Shown one piece after another: positions 17,475 to 25,327 of a DNA stretch of 64,000 nucleotides (positions are counted from its first letter, which is position 1; each line of letters starts with the position of its first letter). Origin of the DNA: Sphingobium chungbukense (lineage in GTDB: Bacteria; Pseudomonadota; Alphaproteobacteria; Sphingomonadales; Sphingomonadaceae); NCBI RefSeq assembly GCF_001005725.1, contig NZ_LBIC01000003.1, forward strand, positions 586,775 to 650,774, written 5' to 3'. The notes under the pieces were generated by a model. That model ran no database searches, was not told the DNA's origin, and was given only the letters and a program-made list of their open reading frames with translations. The translations under genes and the position numbers were made by a program.

Positions 17475-19529
17475 ATGAAGAAACTTGCCGCCCTCGCGCT
17501 GCCCCTTTTCGCGCTTTCGCTCCTTCCCACTGCCGCTCGCGCCGATGTGGTGGCGAAGGCCGCCTCGCCCGATGGCCGCATCACGCTGACCATCAGCCTC
17601 GATAATGAAGGCCGCCCCAGCTATGCCGTGCAGCGCGACGGCAAGGCGCTGATCGCCGACAGCCGCCTTGGTTTCATGTTCACCGACGCACCGAAGATCG
17701 AACGCAACCTGACGCTGGCCGATACCAAGACCGACAAGAGCGACACGACATGGACCCAGCCCTGGGGCGAATGGTCCAGCATCCGCGACCATCACAATGA
17801 AATCCGTCTCGCCTTCCGCGAGAAAAGCGACCTTCAGCGCGAGATGGACGTGACCTTCCGCCTGTTCGACGATGGCGTGGCGTTCCGTTACACGCTGCCG
17901 GATCAGGCCAACCTGCATCACGCCAATATCGCGGAGGAGCTGACCCAGTTCGCCTTTGCCGAGGGCGGCACCGCCTGGTGGAAGCCCGCCTTCGAATGGA
18001 ACCGGGAGGAATATCTTTACAACAGGACGCCGCTCGATGCGGTGGGGACCGCACAGACGGTGATGACGGTGAAGCTCGCCAGCGGCACCCATGTCGCGCT
18101 GCATGAGGCGGCTTTGGTTGACTATGCGGGGATGAACCTGGCGCGGGCGCAGGGCAACACGTTCCGCGCTGCGCTGACGCCCGGTTCCGGCGCGCCCAAA
18201 GTGTCGCGCGACGCCGGTTTCTCGACGCCATGGCGCACCATCGCCATCGCGGACGATGCGGCTGGGCTGTACATGAACCATATGATCCTGAACTTGAACG
18301 AGCCCAACAAGCTGGGCGACGTGTCAGGCTGGATCAAGCCGGGCAAGTTCGTCGGCGTGTGGTGGAACATGATCAAGGGCGACTGGACTTGGGCGCGCGG
18401 GCCGAAGCATGGCGCGACGACCGCCAATGTCCGCCATTACATCGATTTCGCCGCCGCCAACGGCATTCCCGCCGTGCTGGTGGAGGGCTGGAATGTCGGC
18501 TGGGACGGCAATTGGTTCGGCAATGGCAAGGACATGAATTTCTCTCAGCCGACCGAGGATTTCGATGCTGATGGGCTGGCGGCCTATGCCAAGTTGAAGG
18601 GCGTGACGCTGATCGGCCATCATGAGACGGGCGGATCGGCCAGCCATTATGACGGCCAGCTCGACAGCGCGTTCCAATGGGCCGCCGATCATGGCGAGCG
18701 GGTGGTGAAGACCGGCTATGTCACCGATGCCGGGCAGATCGAGCGGGTCGATCCCGACGGTTCCCAGCATCGCGAATGGCATGAGGGGCAGTGGATGGTG
18801 AACCACTATCTGCGCGTCGTGCAGACCGCCGCCAAGTATAAGGTCAGCATCGACAGCCATGAGCCGGTGAAGGATACCGGCCTGCGCCGCACCTATCCGA
18901 ACTGGGTGGCGCGCGAGGGCGGGCGCGGCATGGAGTACAACGCCTGGATCGGGGGCAAGAATCCGCCCGAGCATGAAGCGAACCTCGTCTTCACCCAGAT
19001 TCTGGGCGGTCCCATGGACTTCACGCCGGGCGTGCTCAGCCTTTCCGGGTCGGAGGGGAGCGCGATCCAGTCGACCATCGCCAAGCAGTTGGCGCTGTAT
19101 GTCGTGCTCTATTCGCCCTTCGTGATGGCGGCGGACACGCCCGAAAATTACGCCAAATATCCCGGCCCCTTCCAGTTCATCAAGGATGTGCCGACCGACT
19201 GGTCTGATACCCGCGTGCTGAATGGCGAGGTGGGCGACTATGTGACCATCGCGCGCAAGGCCAAGGGCAGCAACGACTGGTATCTGGGCGCTATTGGGGA
19301 TGAGGAAGAGCGGTCGAGCCAGGTGAAGCTCGATTTCCTTGATGCGGGGCGGCGCTATACCGCCGAGATTTATCGCGACGGGCCGGGGGCGGACTATCGC
19401 ACCGAGGCGCGTCATGCGATCGTGATCGAGAAGAAGGCTGTGAAGAAGGGCGATGCGCTGAGCATCGATCTCGCGCCGGGGGGTGGTCAGGCGATCCGGT
19501 TCGTGGCGATTGGTGGGAAGACCCGATAG
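17475..19529 (+). CDS. Periplasmic GH97 alpha-glucosidase (SusB-like)
   Basis: 684 residues with a signal peptide (LLPTAARA). GH97 enzymes are calcium-dependent glycosidases of Bacteroides SusB type that release glucose from malto-oligosaccharides. Visible features: N-terminal beta-supersandwich domain (about 25-280), a barrel with LVEGWNVGWDGNWF, IDSHEPVKDTGLRRTYPN and EGGRGMEYNAW, whose conserved glutamates are candidates for the inverting-type base and acid, and a C-terminal beta domain. Eleven bp separate it from the glucosidase gene, so it is in the same operon. The GGPMDFTPG motif is also typical. A palindromic repeat follows its stop. Confidence 0.92.
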   Translation: MKKLAALALPLFALSLLPTAARADVVAKAASPDGRITLTISLDNEGRPSYAVQRDGKALIADSRLGFMFTDAPKIERNLTLADTKTDKSDTTWTQPWGEWSSIRDHHNEIRLAFREKSDLQREMDVTFRLFDDGVAFRYTLPDQANLHHANIAEELTQFAFAEGGTAWWKPAFEWNREEYLYNRTPLDAVGTAQTVMTVKLASGTHVALHEAALVDYAGMNLARAQGNTFRAALTPGSGAPKVSRDAGFSTPWRTIAIADDAAGLYMNHMILNLNEPNKLGDVSGWIKPGKFVGVWWNMIKGDWTWARGPKHGATTANVRHYIDFAAANGIPAVLVEGWNVGWDGNWFGNGKDMNFSQPTEDFDADGLAAYAKLKGVTLIGHHETGGSASHYDGQLDSAFQWAADHGERVVKTGYVTDAGQIERVDPDGSQHREWHEGQWMVNHYLRVVQTAAKYKVSIDSHEPVKDTGLRRTYPNWVAREGGRGMEYNAWIGGKNPPEHEANLVFTQILGGPMDFTPGVLSLSGSEGSAIQSTIAKQLALYVVLYSPFVMAADTPENYAKYPGPFQFIKDVPTDWSDTRVLNGEVGDYVTIARKAKGSNDWYLGAIGDEEERSSQVKLDFLDAGRRYTAEIYRDGPGADYRTEARHAIVIEKKAVKKGDALSIDLAPGGGQAIRFVAIGGKTR

Positions 19530-19534
19530 TGAAT

Positions 19535-19602
19535 CGTGTTCCTGCGAAGGCAGGAACCCAGTCCTGCCGTTTGAACTGGGCTCCTGCCTTCGCAGGAGCA
19601 CG
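19535..19602. repeat. Palindromic repeat element, copy 2
   Basis: Arms 19535-19562 and 19575-19602 (28 bp each, two mismatches) around a 12-bp spacer. The inner palindrome TCCTGCgaagGCAGGA is the same as in the copy at 12781-12850. The element sits between the GH97 gene and the MFS transporter gene and could attenuate transcription into the transporter. Confidence 0.88.
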
Positions 19603-19636
19603 GGATGGGAAATATGTGCGAATAGGCTGAGAATGT

Positions 19637-21142
19637 ATGGATCAACCGCACGATAATCTGGCTTCTCATTCCCGCCCCCGTCAGGGCTTTTGGGGACTGT
19701 GGAATATCAGCTTCGGCTTTTTCGGCATCCAGATCGGCTTTGCCCTGCAAAACGCCAATATGAGCCGCATCTTCCAGTCGCTGGGCGAGAGTCTGGACGA
19801 TCTGGCGCTGCTGTGGATCGCGGCGCCGCTGACCGGACTGCTCGTCCAGCCCATCATCGGCCATTATAGCGACCGGACATGGTGCCGCTTCGGGCGGCGG
19901 CGGCCTTATTTCTTCGCGGGGGCGCTGTTCGCGGCGCTGGCACTGTTCGGCATGCCTCATGCGCCCGGCCTGCTCGCCGCCGCGATGATGCTGTGGGCGC
20001 TGGACGCCTCGCTCAACGTCTCCATGGAGCCGTTCCGCGCCTTCGTCGGCGACATGCTGGCGAAGGAGCAGCATATGGCGGGCTATGCGCTCCAGACCGC
20101 CTTCATCGGCGCGGGAGCGGTGATCGGATCGTCGACGCCTTGGCTGCTGGACCGGCTGGGCGTCGCCAATGTCGCGACCGGCTCCGGCATCCCCGATACG
20201 GTGCGGATCAGCTTTTATATCGGCGGCGGCGCGCTGTTCCTGGCGGTGTTGTGGACCGTCCTCACCACCCGCGAATATTCGCCCGAGCAGATGGCCCGTT
20301 TCGAACCTTCGGAAGAGCCATCGACCGTCGAACCCGATACCGCGCCAACCATTCCGGCTGGTGGACCGCTCTGGATCGTCGCCGGGCTGGTTGTCGTCGT
20401 CCTCGTCCATCTCTGGGCGCTGGAGAAGGAGCTCTATCTGCTGGGCGCATTGCTCGCGGCTTATGGCATCGCCAGGATCGTCGCGCGCCGGTTGTACCGG
20501 CAGGGCCGCGGTGACAATCTGCTGGGCCATGTGATCGGCAATTTCGCGACCATGCCCGTGATGATGAAGCGCCTCGCGCTCGTCCAGTTCTTCACCTGGT
20601 CGGCGCTGTTCATCATGTGGATCTACACCACGCCGGTCGTCGCCCAATATGTCTTCGGGTCCGCCGATCCGAAAAGCGCGGCCTATAATGAAGGGGGCAA
20701 TTGGGTCGGCATCCTCTTCGCCACCTATAATGGCGTCGCCGCCCTTGCCGCCCCCTTCCTGCTTCAGCCGCTCGCCCGGCGCATCGGGCAAGCCAATACC
20801 CATGCGTTCGCGCTGATGCTGGGCGCGCTGGGCTTCCTCTCATTCCTGTTCCTCCGCGACGCGCAGGCGCTGCTGTTGCCGGAGGTTGCGATCGGCATCG
20901 CCTGGGCCTCTACCCTCGCCATGCCCTATGCGATGCTTGCCTCCAGCGTGCCACAGGCGAAACTCGGCATCTATATGGGCCTGTTCAACGCCTTCGTCGT
21001 GATCCCTCAACTGCTGGTCGCGACCGTCATGGGCACGATCATGCGGCATGTCTTCCCGACCGAGCCGATCTGGACCATGGCCTTCGCCGCCGGGGTCATG
21101 CTGCTTGCCTCGCTCGCCACGCTGCGCTGCCGGGAAAACTGA
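19637..21142 (+). CDS. MFS sugar transporter (maltose/oligosaccharide type)
   Basis: 501 residues with about 12 membrane helices and a central charged loop. The start (LWNISFGFFGIQIGFALQNANMSRIFQSLG), split by the motif GFFGIQIGFALQN, and HYSDRTWCRFGRRRPYF are typical of the GPH/SucP-like maltose and sucrose symporters found beside TonB receptors in sphingomonads, Caulobacter and Xanthomonas. It should carry maltose or short dextrins from periplasm to cytoplasm, where the GH13 glucosidase acts. It follows the GH97 gene after 107 bp containing the palindromic repeat; a weak ribosome site (GGCTGAG) precedes ATG 19637. Confidence 0.88.
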   Translation: MDQPHDNLASHSRPRQGFWGLWNISFGFFGIQIGFALQNANMSRIFQSLGESLDDLALLWIAAPLTGLLVQPIIGHYSDRTWCRFGRRRPYFFAGALFAALALFGMPHAPGLLAAAMMLWALDASLNVSMEPFRAFVGDMLAKEQHMAGYALQTAFIGAGAVIGSSTPWLLDRLGVANVATGSGIPDTVRISFYIGGGALFLAVLWTVLTTREYSPEQMARFEPSEEPSTVEPDTAPTIPAGGPLWIVAGLVVVVLVHLWALEKELYLLGALLAAYGIARIVARRLYRQGRGDNLLGHVIGNFATMPVMMKRLALVQFFTWSALFIMWIYTTPVVAQYVFGSADPKSAAYNEGGNWVGILFATYNGVAALAAPFLLQPLARRIGQANTHAFALMLGALGFLSFLFLRDAQALLLPEVAIGIAWASTLAMPYAMLASSVPQAKLGIYMGLFNAFVVIPQLLVATVMGTIMRHVFPTEPIWTMAFAAGVMLLASLATLRCREN

Positions 21143-21155
21143 CGATCCGGCCGGG

Positions 21156-21797
21156 CTACTGCACCCGGAACGGCATCATCACATGGAACAGCGCCTCGCG
21201 GGAGGAGACGCTCATCTTGCTGTAGAGCTGTCGGATATGGCTGCGCACGGTGTCCACGCTGATGTCGAGATTGGCTGCGCATTTTTCCGCAGTCAGGCCC
21301 TTCAGCAATTGGCGCAGCACCCGGTCCTCCGCTTGGGTCACGCCGAAATAGGCGCGATAGCCGGCATATTGGATGTGATCCGCCTCATCGCGCCAACGCA
21401 GTTCCAGACCATAGAGCGTCTCGCCGGCACGATCGCCGGGCAGCAACCGGATGACGATGACCGCGCTCATGTCGCCGCCCAATCCGTACGACTGGATCAG
21501 CATCTCCTCCCCCCGCAACTTGCCCGCTTCCACTGCCAGAGCGCCGGAACCGGCATTCTGGCCGAAGGTCAATATACCCTCCCGCTCCTCCAGTCCCTGC
21601 CGTGCCTGCAACACCTTGCGAGCAGCACGATTGGCCCAGAGTATGGCAAAATCCCGGTCGAGAATCAGGCGCGCGGTCGAGCCGCCGTCCAGCCAGCTCA
21701 ACGCCGCACTTTCCAATATCGCCCCGTCGCTCAGCACTTCCCCCACCTTCCGGACACCATCAACAATCGATCCCTCGACTGTACCGTTTTCGGACAT
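21156..21797 (-). CDS. LuxR-type transcriptional regulator, candidate curli regulator
   Basis: 213 residues. The C-terminal 60 residues form a LuxR/FixJ helix-turn-helix (LLKGLTAEKCAANLDISVDTV, here cited in part; then RSHIRQLYSKMSVSSREAL). The N-terminal part (LILDRDFAILWANRAARKVL) looks like a PAS-type sensor fold. No phosphoacceptor receiver motif is visible. It is transcribed away from csgF across a 281-bp AT-rich spacer. Size and HTH class match E. coli CsgD, the LuxR-family activator of curli genes, although sequence similarity outside the HTH is not evident. It ends 13 bp from the convergent sugar transporter, so a role in sugar control is the alternative. Confidence 0.8.
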   Translation of the reverse strand: MSENGTVEGSIVDGVRKVGEVLSDGAILESAALSWLDGGSTARLILDRDFAILWANRAARKVLQARQGLEEREGILTFGQNAGSGALAVEAGKLRGEEMLIQSYGLGGDMSAVIVIRLLPGDRAGETLYGLELRWRDEADHIQYAGYRAYFGVTQAEDRVLRQLLKGLTAEKCAANLDISVDTVRSHIRQLYSKMSVSSREALFHVMMPFRVQ

Positions 21798-22078
21798 TCT
21801 GACCCCCCGGCCTGCCCTTCGTCGGGATATTTAATGGTTAATAATCAGTTAATAGCCCCACCTCACCAATTTTGGTGATGCGAATCGATATATGCCAGAC
21901 GTAATAAGCCGCTCGCAACGGAATTAACAAAAGGTTAAATCATCAACCTCCTCACAGGCAGGAATTGCAATTCTTGATTCAGGTCAAATCGACCGAAGAA
22001 TAAGGATTTCCTGTCCTCAACGGAGCCATATCCTGCGGGTCGCATCGCATTTTGATTGGCTGGAAATACGGAGGGCTA
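21798..22078. promoter_or_regulatory. Divergent promoter region between the LuxR gene and csgF
   Basis: 281 bp, richer in A and T than its neighbours. Two dyads stand out: CACCAAttTTGGTG at 21864-21877 and the perfect palindrome GAATTGCAATTC at 21962-21973. A repeated TTAAT/GGTTAA pattern lies near 21832-21852 and 21933-21938. These are candidates for the LuxR-type regulator; none has been matched to a known consensus. Confidence 0.45.
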
Positions 22079-22519
22079 ATGTCAGCGGCAAGAAAAGGGG
22101 GCGTCGTCATCATGGCGGCGATGATGGTCTTCGCCTTGGTAAGACCCGATGCTGCTTCGGCATCCGATCTTGTCTATACCCCGAACAATCCGTCCTTTGG
22201 CGGCAATCCGTTCAATTCGGCCCATCTTCTGGGCGTGGCGAACGCGATCAACAAATATAAGGATCCGACGGCAACGACGAGCTCCGATCCTGCCTCTCAA
22301 TTCTTGCGGACATTGCAAAGCCGCCTGCTTTCTACGCTGGCATCGCAGATCACCGACGTGATCTTCGGCGCGAATGCGCAGGAAAGCGGCCTCATCAAGT
22401 TCGGGGACCAGGAAATCAGCTTCGTGCGTGGCGTCGATTCGGTGACGCTGACGATCAGCGACCTGGCATCGGGTTCGGTCAGCGAAATCGTCGTACCCTT
22501 ACTGCAGGGGGCCGGTTGA
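22079..22519 (+). CDS. csgF: Curli assembly protein CsgF
   Basis: 146 residues: signal peptide (to about SASA), then DLVYTPNNPSFGGNPFNSAHLLG, broken here into the hallmark PxFGGNPFN and LLGxANAxN motifs of CsgF. In E. coli CsgF inserts into the CsgG pore at the surface and couples curlin secretion to nucleation. The C-terminal half (ISFVRGVDSVTLTISDL) matches the family's usual IxDxxTGxxTxIxVP style ending (SGSVSEIVVP). ATG 22079 has GGAGGG three bases upstream, rather close; a TTG at 22052 is the only longer choice and lacks a ribosome site. The stop overlaps the csgG start (TGATG). Confidence 0.9.
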   Translation: MSAARKGGVVIMAAMMVFALVRPDAASASDLVYTPNNPSFGGNPFNSAHLLGVANAINKYKDPTATTSSDPASQFLRTLQSRLLSTLASQITDVIFGANAQESGLIKFGDQEISFVRGVDSVTLTISDLASGSVSEIVVPLLQGAG

Positions 22520-23562
22520 TGCGCCTTTCCTCGCTGCGGTCCTGCCTGCCTATGCTGGCGGCGGCGGCCGTTCTTTCGGGCTGCGCGACGGCCAATCCGG
22601 TGAGCTGGCAGCAGCCGGTCATGGCCAAGCCATCCCAGATCCAGAACCGCCTGGCCCTGCTGCCCGCCAGCGGCAAGAAGGTCGCCGTGGCGGTCTATGG
22701 CTTCACCGACCAGACCGGCCAGTTCAAGCCCACCGACAATGTGCAGACCCTGTCCCGCGCGGTGACCCAGGGCGCAACGTCGATCCTGGTCAAAGCCTTG
22801 CAGGATGCCGGCAACCGCCAGTTCTTCCAGGTGATCGAGCGCGAGCGGCTGGACAATGTGCTGCGTGAACGCGCTGTCATCCGCGAAATGCGTGCCTCCT
22901 ATCTGGGAGAAAAGCAGGTCAATCCCCAGGCATTGCCGCCGCTGCTCTTTGCCGGGCTGCTGCTGGAGGGCGGGATCATCGGCTATGACAGCAACGTCAA
23001 GACCGGCGGTGCGGGCGCACGCTTCCTGGGGATCGGGGGCAGCTCACAATATCGCGAGGATACCGTCACCCTCTATCTGCGCGCGGTGAGCGTCAAGACG
23101 GGCGAGGTGCTGACATCGGTCAATGTGCGCAAGTCGATCGCTTCGGTGGCGCTGGGGGCCAATGCCTTCCGCTATGTCGGGTTCAAGGACCTGCTGGAAC
23201 TGGAAGCGGGCGTGACGTTCAACGAGCCCGATCAGCTTGCGGTGCAGCAGGCCGTCGAAAAGGCCGTCTATGCGCTGATCGCCGAGGGCGCGTTGCAGGA
23301 CTTGTGGTGCTTCGGCACGACCGAGGATTACAGCGCGAACCTGTTGCGCGACTATGTGGCGGAACGGGACTCGATCAAGGCACAGGATGTGGTCCTGCCG
23401 CAGCGCGCCGACGGATCGAAAGTGACCGGCGCCTGTCAGGTCGCTTCACGCCACGCCGCGACGACACCGCCCCGGATTCAGACGCAGATCGTCAGCGGGC
23501 CGGCAGTCGGCGATCCCGCGCTTCAGACGAAAATCGTCCAAGCCCGGCCCGCCGGGAAATGA
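22519..23562 (+). CDS. csgG: Curli secretion channel CsgG
   Basis: 347 residues. A lipoprotein signal peptide ends in lipobox LSGC with C22 as the lipidated cysteine. The mature part has the CsgG core: VAVAVYGFTDQTGQFKP, QGATSILVKALQDAG, FFQVIERERLDNVLRER, and the membrane strand region (GARFLGIGGSSQYREDTVTLYLR). CsgG forms the nonameric outer-membrane pore that exports curlins. The C-terminal 60 residues after DLWCFG are longer than in E. coli and end in a Pro/Gln-rich tail. It is the second gene of the curli operon, coupled to csgF by a one-base overlap. csgE was not found in the window. Confidence 0.93.
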   Translation: MRLSSLRSCLPMLAAAAVLSGCATANPVSWQQPVMAKPSQIQNRLALLPASGKKVAVAVYGFTDQTGQFKPTDNVQTLSRAVTQGATSILVKALQDAGNRQFFQVIERERLDNVLRERAVIREMRASYLGEKQVNPQALPPLLFAGLLLEGGIIGYDSNVKTGGAGARFLGIGGSSQYREDTVTLYLRAVSVKTGEVLTSVNVRKSIASVALGANAFRYVGFKDLLELEAGVTFNEPDQLAVQQAVEKAVYALIAEGALQDLWCFGTTEDYSANLLRDYVAERDSIKAQDVVLPQRADGSKVTGACQVASRHAATTPPRIQTQIVSGPAVGDPALQTKIVQARPAGK

Positions 23563-23883
23563 GACACAGGAGAGGATGAACCGAAATAGCATGAATGGGC
23601 TGGTCCGCCAGCGGCGGTGATTGGCGTCAAGACGCTGACGGACCAGGTCGGACATGGTTTGCGGAAAACCATGTCCGGATCGTGAGTTTCAGGAACCCAC
23701 GCCACAATGTGGCACAGATGCGTGCGCCAAGGCAATCCGCCCTGGTTCCGTGAGAACGGCCGCGCGTCCGGGCAACCCCTGCATGATCCATCTCTTCCGC
23801 CGGCTGCTCTTGAGGCCGGGCAGAGCAGCCGGACCCTACCGGCCATAACAGGGGGCATGATGCCCTTTTCGGGAGAATGTGGG
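23563..23883. other. Gene-free structured leader before the first curlin gene
   Basis: No gene in 321 bp between csgG and the first curlin, but three inverted repeats: an imperfect GGTCCGCCAGCG/CGCTGACGGACC (23602-23613 and 23633-23644), a perfect 11-bp stem GGACATGGTTT/AAACCATGTCC (23650-23660 and 23666-23676) and a perfect 10-bp stem CGGCTGCTCT/AGAGCAGCCG (23801-23810 and 23822-23831). None is followed by a T-tract. It may be a terminator-plus-promoter region or a structured 5' leader that sets curlin expression apart from csgFG. Confidence 0.6.
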
Positions 23884-25266
23884 ATGAAGAAGATCCTTTT
23901 GACCGCGGTGTCGGCGTTCGCGCTGACCACCACCGCCTATGCCAACAGCTCGACCAGCTCGGTCACGCAGAGCAGCACCAACAACCAGGCCTATGTCGAT
24001 CAGGTCGCCGCCCAGACCGGCGGTTCTTCCACGATCAACCAGACGGGTGCGAGCAACTATGCCAAGCTGACCCAGGCCGACGATGCCACCGGCGCAACCC
24101 CGGTCCAGACATCGAACATCCAGCAGACCGGCGCGAGCAACTCGGCCATCGTGTCGCAGACGCTGGAAACGTCGTTCAACTATCCGCCGTCGACCAAGAA
24201 TGCCTCGACCGTCATCCAGTCGGGCAACACCAACGCCACCACCGTCACGCAGAAGGATGACGGCCAGAACAGCTATGTGGAGCAGGCCAGCAACGGCAAC
24301 GTCGCCACCGTCACGCAGGGCGTCGCCAATTCGGGCGATTCGACCTATGAAAACAGCTCGTCCGTCTATCAGGGCGGCAACGGCAGCCATGAAGCGACCG
24401 TGTCGCAGACCGGCTATCGCAACGGCAGCTCCATCTATCAGATCGGCAGCAACCAGCTCGCCGACGTGAACCAGAGCGGCGACAACAACACCGCCGGCGT
24501 CGTCCAGGACGGCGCGGACAACCAGTCCTTCATCGACCAGAACGGCGGCGGCAACCAGGCCTACACCACCCAGGGCGGCGTCAAGGGCAGCATCTCGACC
24601 ATTACCCAGATCGGCTTCAGCAACAGCGCTTCGGTCGTGCAGACCGACGATGGCGACGGCAACAACCCGCCGCTCAACCGCTCGACCATCACCCAGTCGG
24701 GCAATCGCAACAGTGCCGCGGTCAACCAGAATGCCCAGACGCTGATCATTCCGAACGTGTCGACGATCGCCCAGTCGGGCAACAACAGCGCGGCAAGCGT
24801 CACCCAGAAGGACGACTGGCAGTTTTCGGACATCCAGCAGTCGGCCAGCAACAGCTCGGCCACGGTCGTGCAGGGCGTGGCCCAGTCGGGCGGTTCGGAC
24901 ACCAGCTACGGCAACACCTCCACCATCACCCAGTCGGGTTCGACGCAGCTCGCCTATGTCGAGCAGATCAACCGCAGCAGCTATTCGGACATCGACCAGT
25001 CGGGTTCGCTGAACAGCGCCACCGTTCTCCAGAGCGGCTTCAGCGGCAATTCGGACATCGACCAGACCGGCAGCGACAATGACGCGCTGGTGAACCAGTA
25101 CGGCACCAACAACGATGCCGTCACCTACCAGTCCGGCAACCTGAACGCGTCCACCATCCTCCAGGGCGGTGCGAACAACTACGCCAATGTCAGCCAGACG
25201 ACCAACGGCAACGTCTCGTTCGTCGATCAGACCGGCACCGGCAACATCGCCTACGTCGCACAATAA
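23884..25266 (+). CDS. Giant curlin (CsgA-like major amyloid subunit)
   Basis: 460 residues: signal peptide (cut near AYA-NSS), then an uninterrupted array of curlin repeats of about 20-24 residues with the pattern S-x-I-x-Q-x-G-x2-N-x-A-x-V-x-Q. Curlin repeats stack as beta-arches into extracellular amyloid. E. coli CsgA has five repeats in 151 residues; this protein has roughly four times as many. A larger 185-residue duplication is visible inside (see findings). No cysteine in the mature part; rich in Asn, Gln, Ser, Gly. ATG 23884 follows GGGAG by 8 nt; an open frame upstream is not coding-like. A GC-rich hairpin follows the stop. Confidence 0.9.
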   Translation: MKKILLTAVSAFALTTTAYANSSTSSVTQSSTNNQAYVDQVAAQTGGSSTINQTGASNYAKLTQADDATGATPVQTSNIQQTGASNSAIVSQTLETSFNYPPSTKNASTVIQSGNTNATTVTQKDDGQNSYVEQASNGNVATVTQGVANSGDSTYENSSSVYQGGNGSHEATVSQTGYRNGSSIYQIGSNQLADVNQSGDNNTAGVVQDGADNQSFIDQNGGGNQAYTTQGGVKGSISTITQIGFSNSASVVQTDDGDGNNPPLNRSTITQSGNRNSAAVNQNAQTLIIPNVSTIAQSGNNSAASVTQKDDWQFSDIQQSASNSSATVVQGVAQSGGSDTSYGNTSTITQSGSTQLAYVEQINRSSYSDIDQSGSLNSATVLQSGFSGNSDIDQTGSDNDALVNQYGTNNDAVTYQSGNLNASTILQGGANNYANVSQTTNGNVSFVDQTGTGNIAYVAQ

Positions 25267-25276
25267 GTTCATCCCA

Positions 25277-25304
25277 GTCCGGGCCTCTTCGCTGAGGCCC
25301 GGAC
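25277..25304 (+). terminator. Hairpin between the two giant curlin genes
   Basis: A perfect 11-bp stem, GTCCGGGCCTC/GAGGCCCGGAC, with a six-base TTCGCT loop, placed 10 bp after the first curlin stop. It lacks a T-tract, so partial termination or protection of the upstream mRNA from exonucleases is more likely than full termination. Confidence 0.6.
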
Positions 25305-25327
25305 CTCCTTCGCAGGGGGCAAGACCC

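Noticed and set aside
21156..21797. LuxR-type gene as regulator of the maltodextrin genes
   Set aside because: A LacI-type gene with two matching operator-like sites already explains that locus; the divergent csgF promoter is the better target, though this is not proven.
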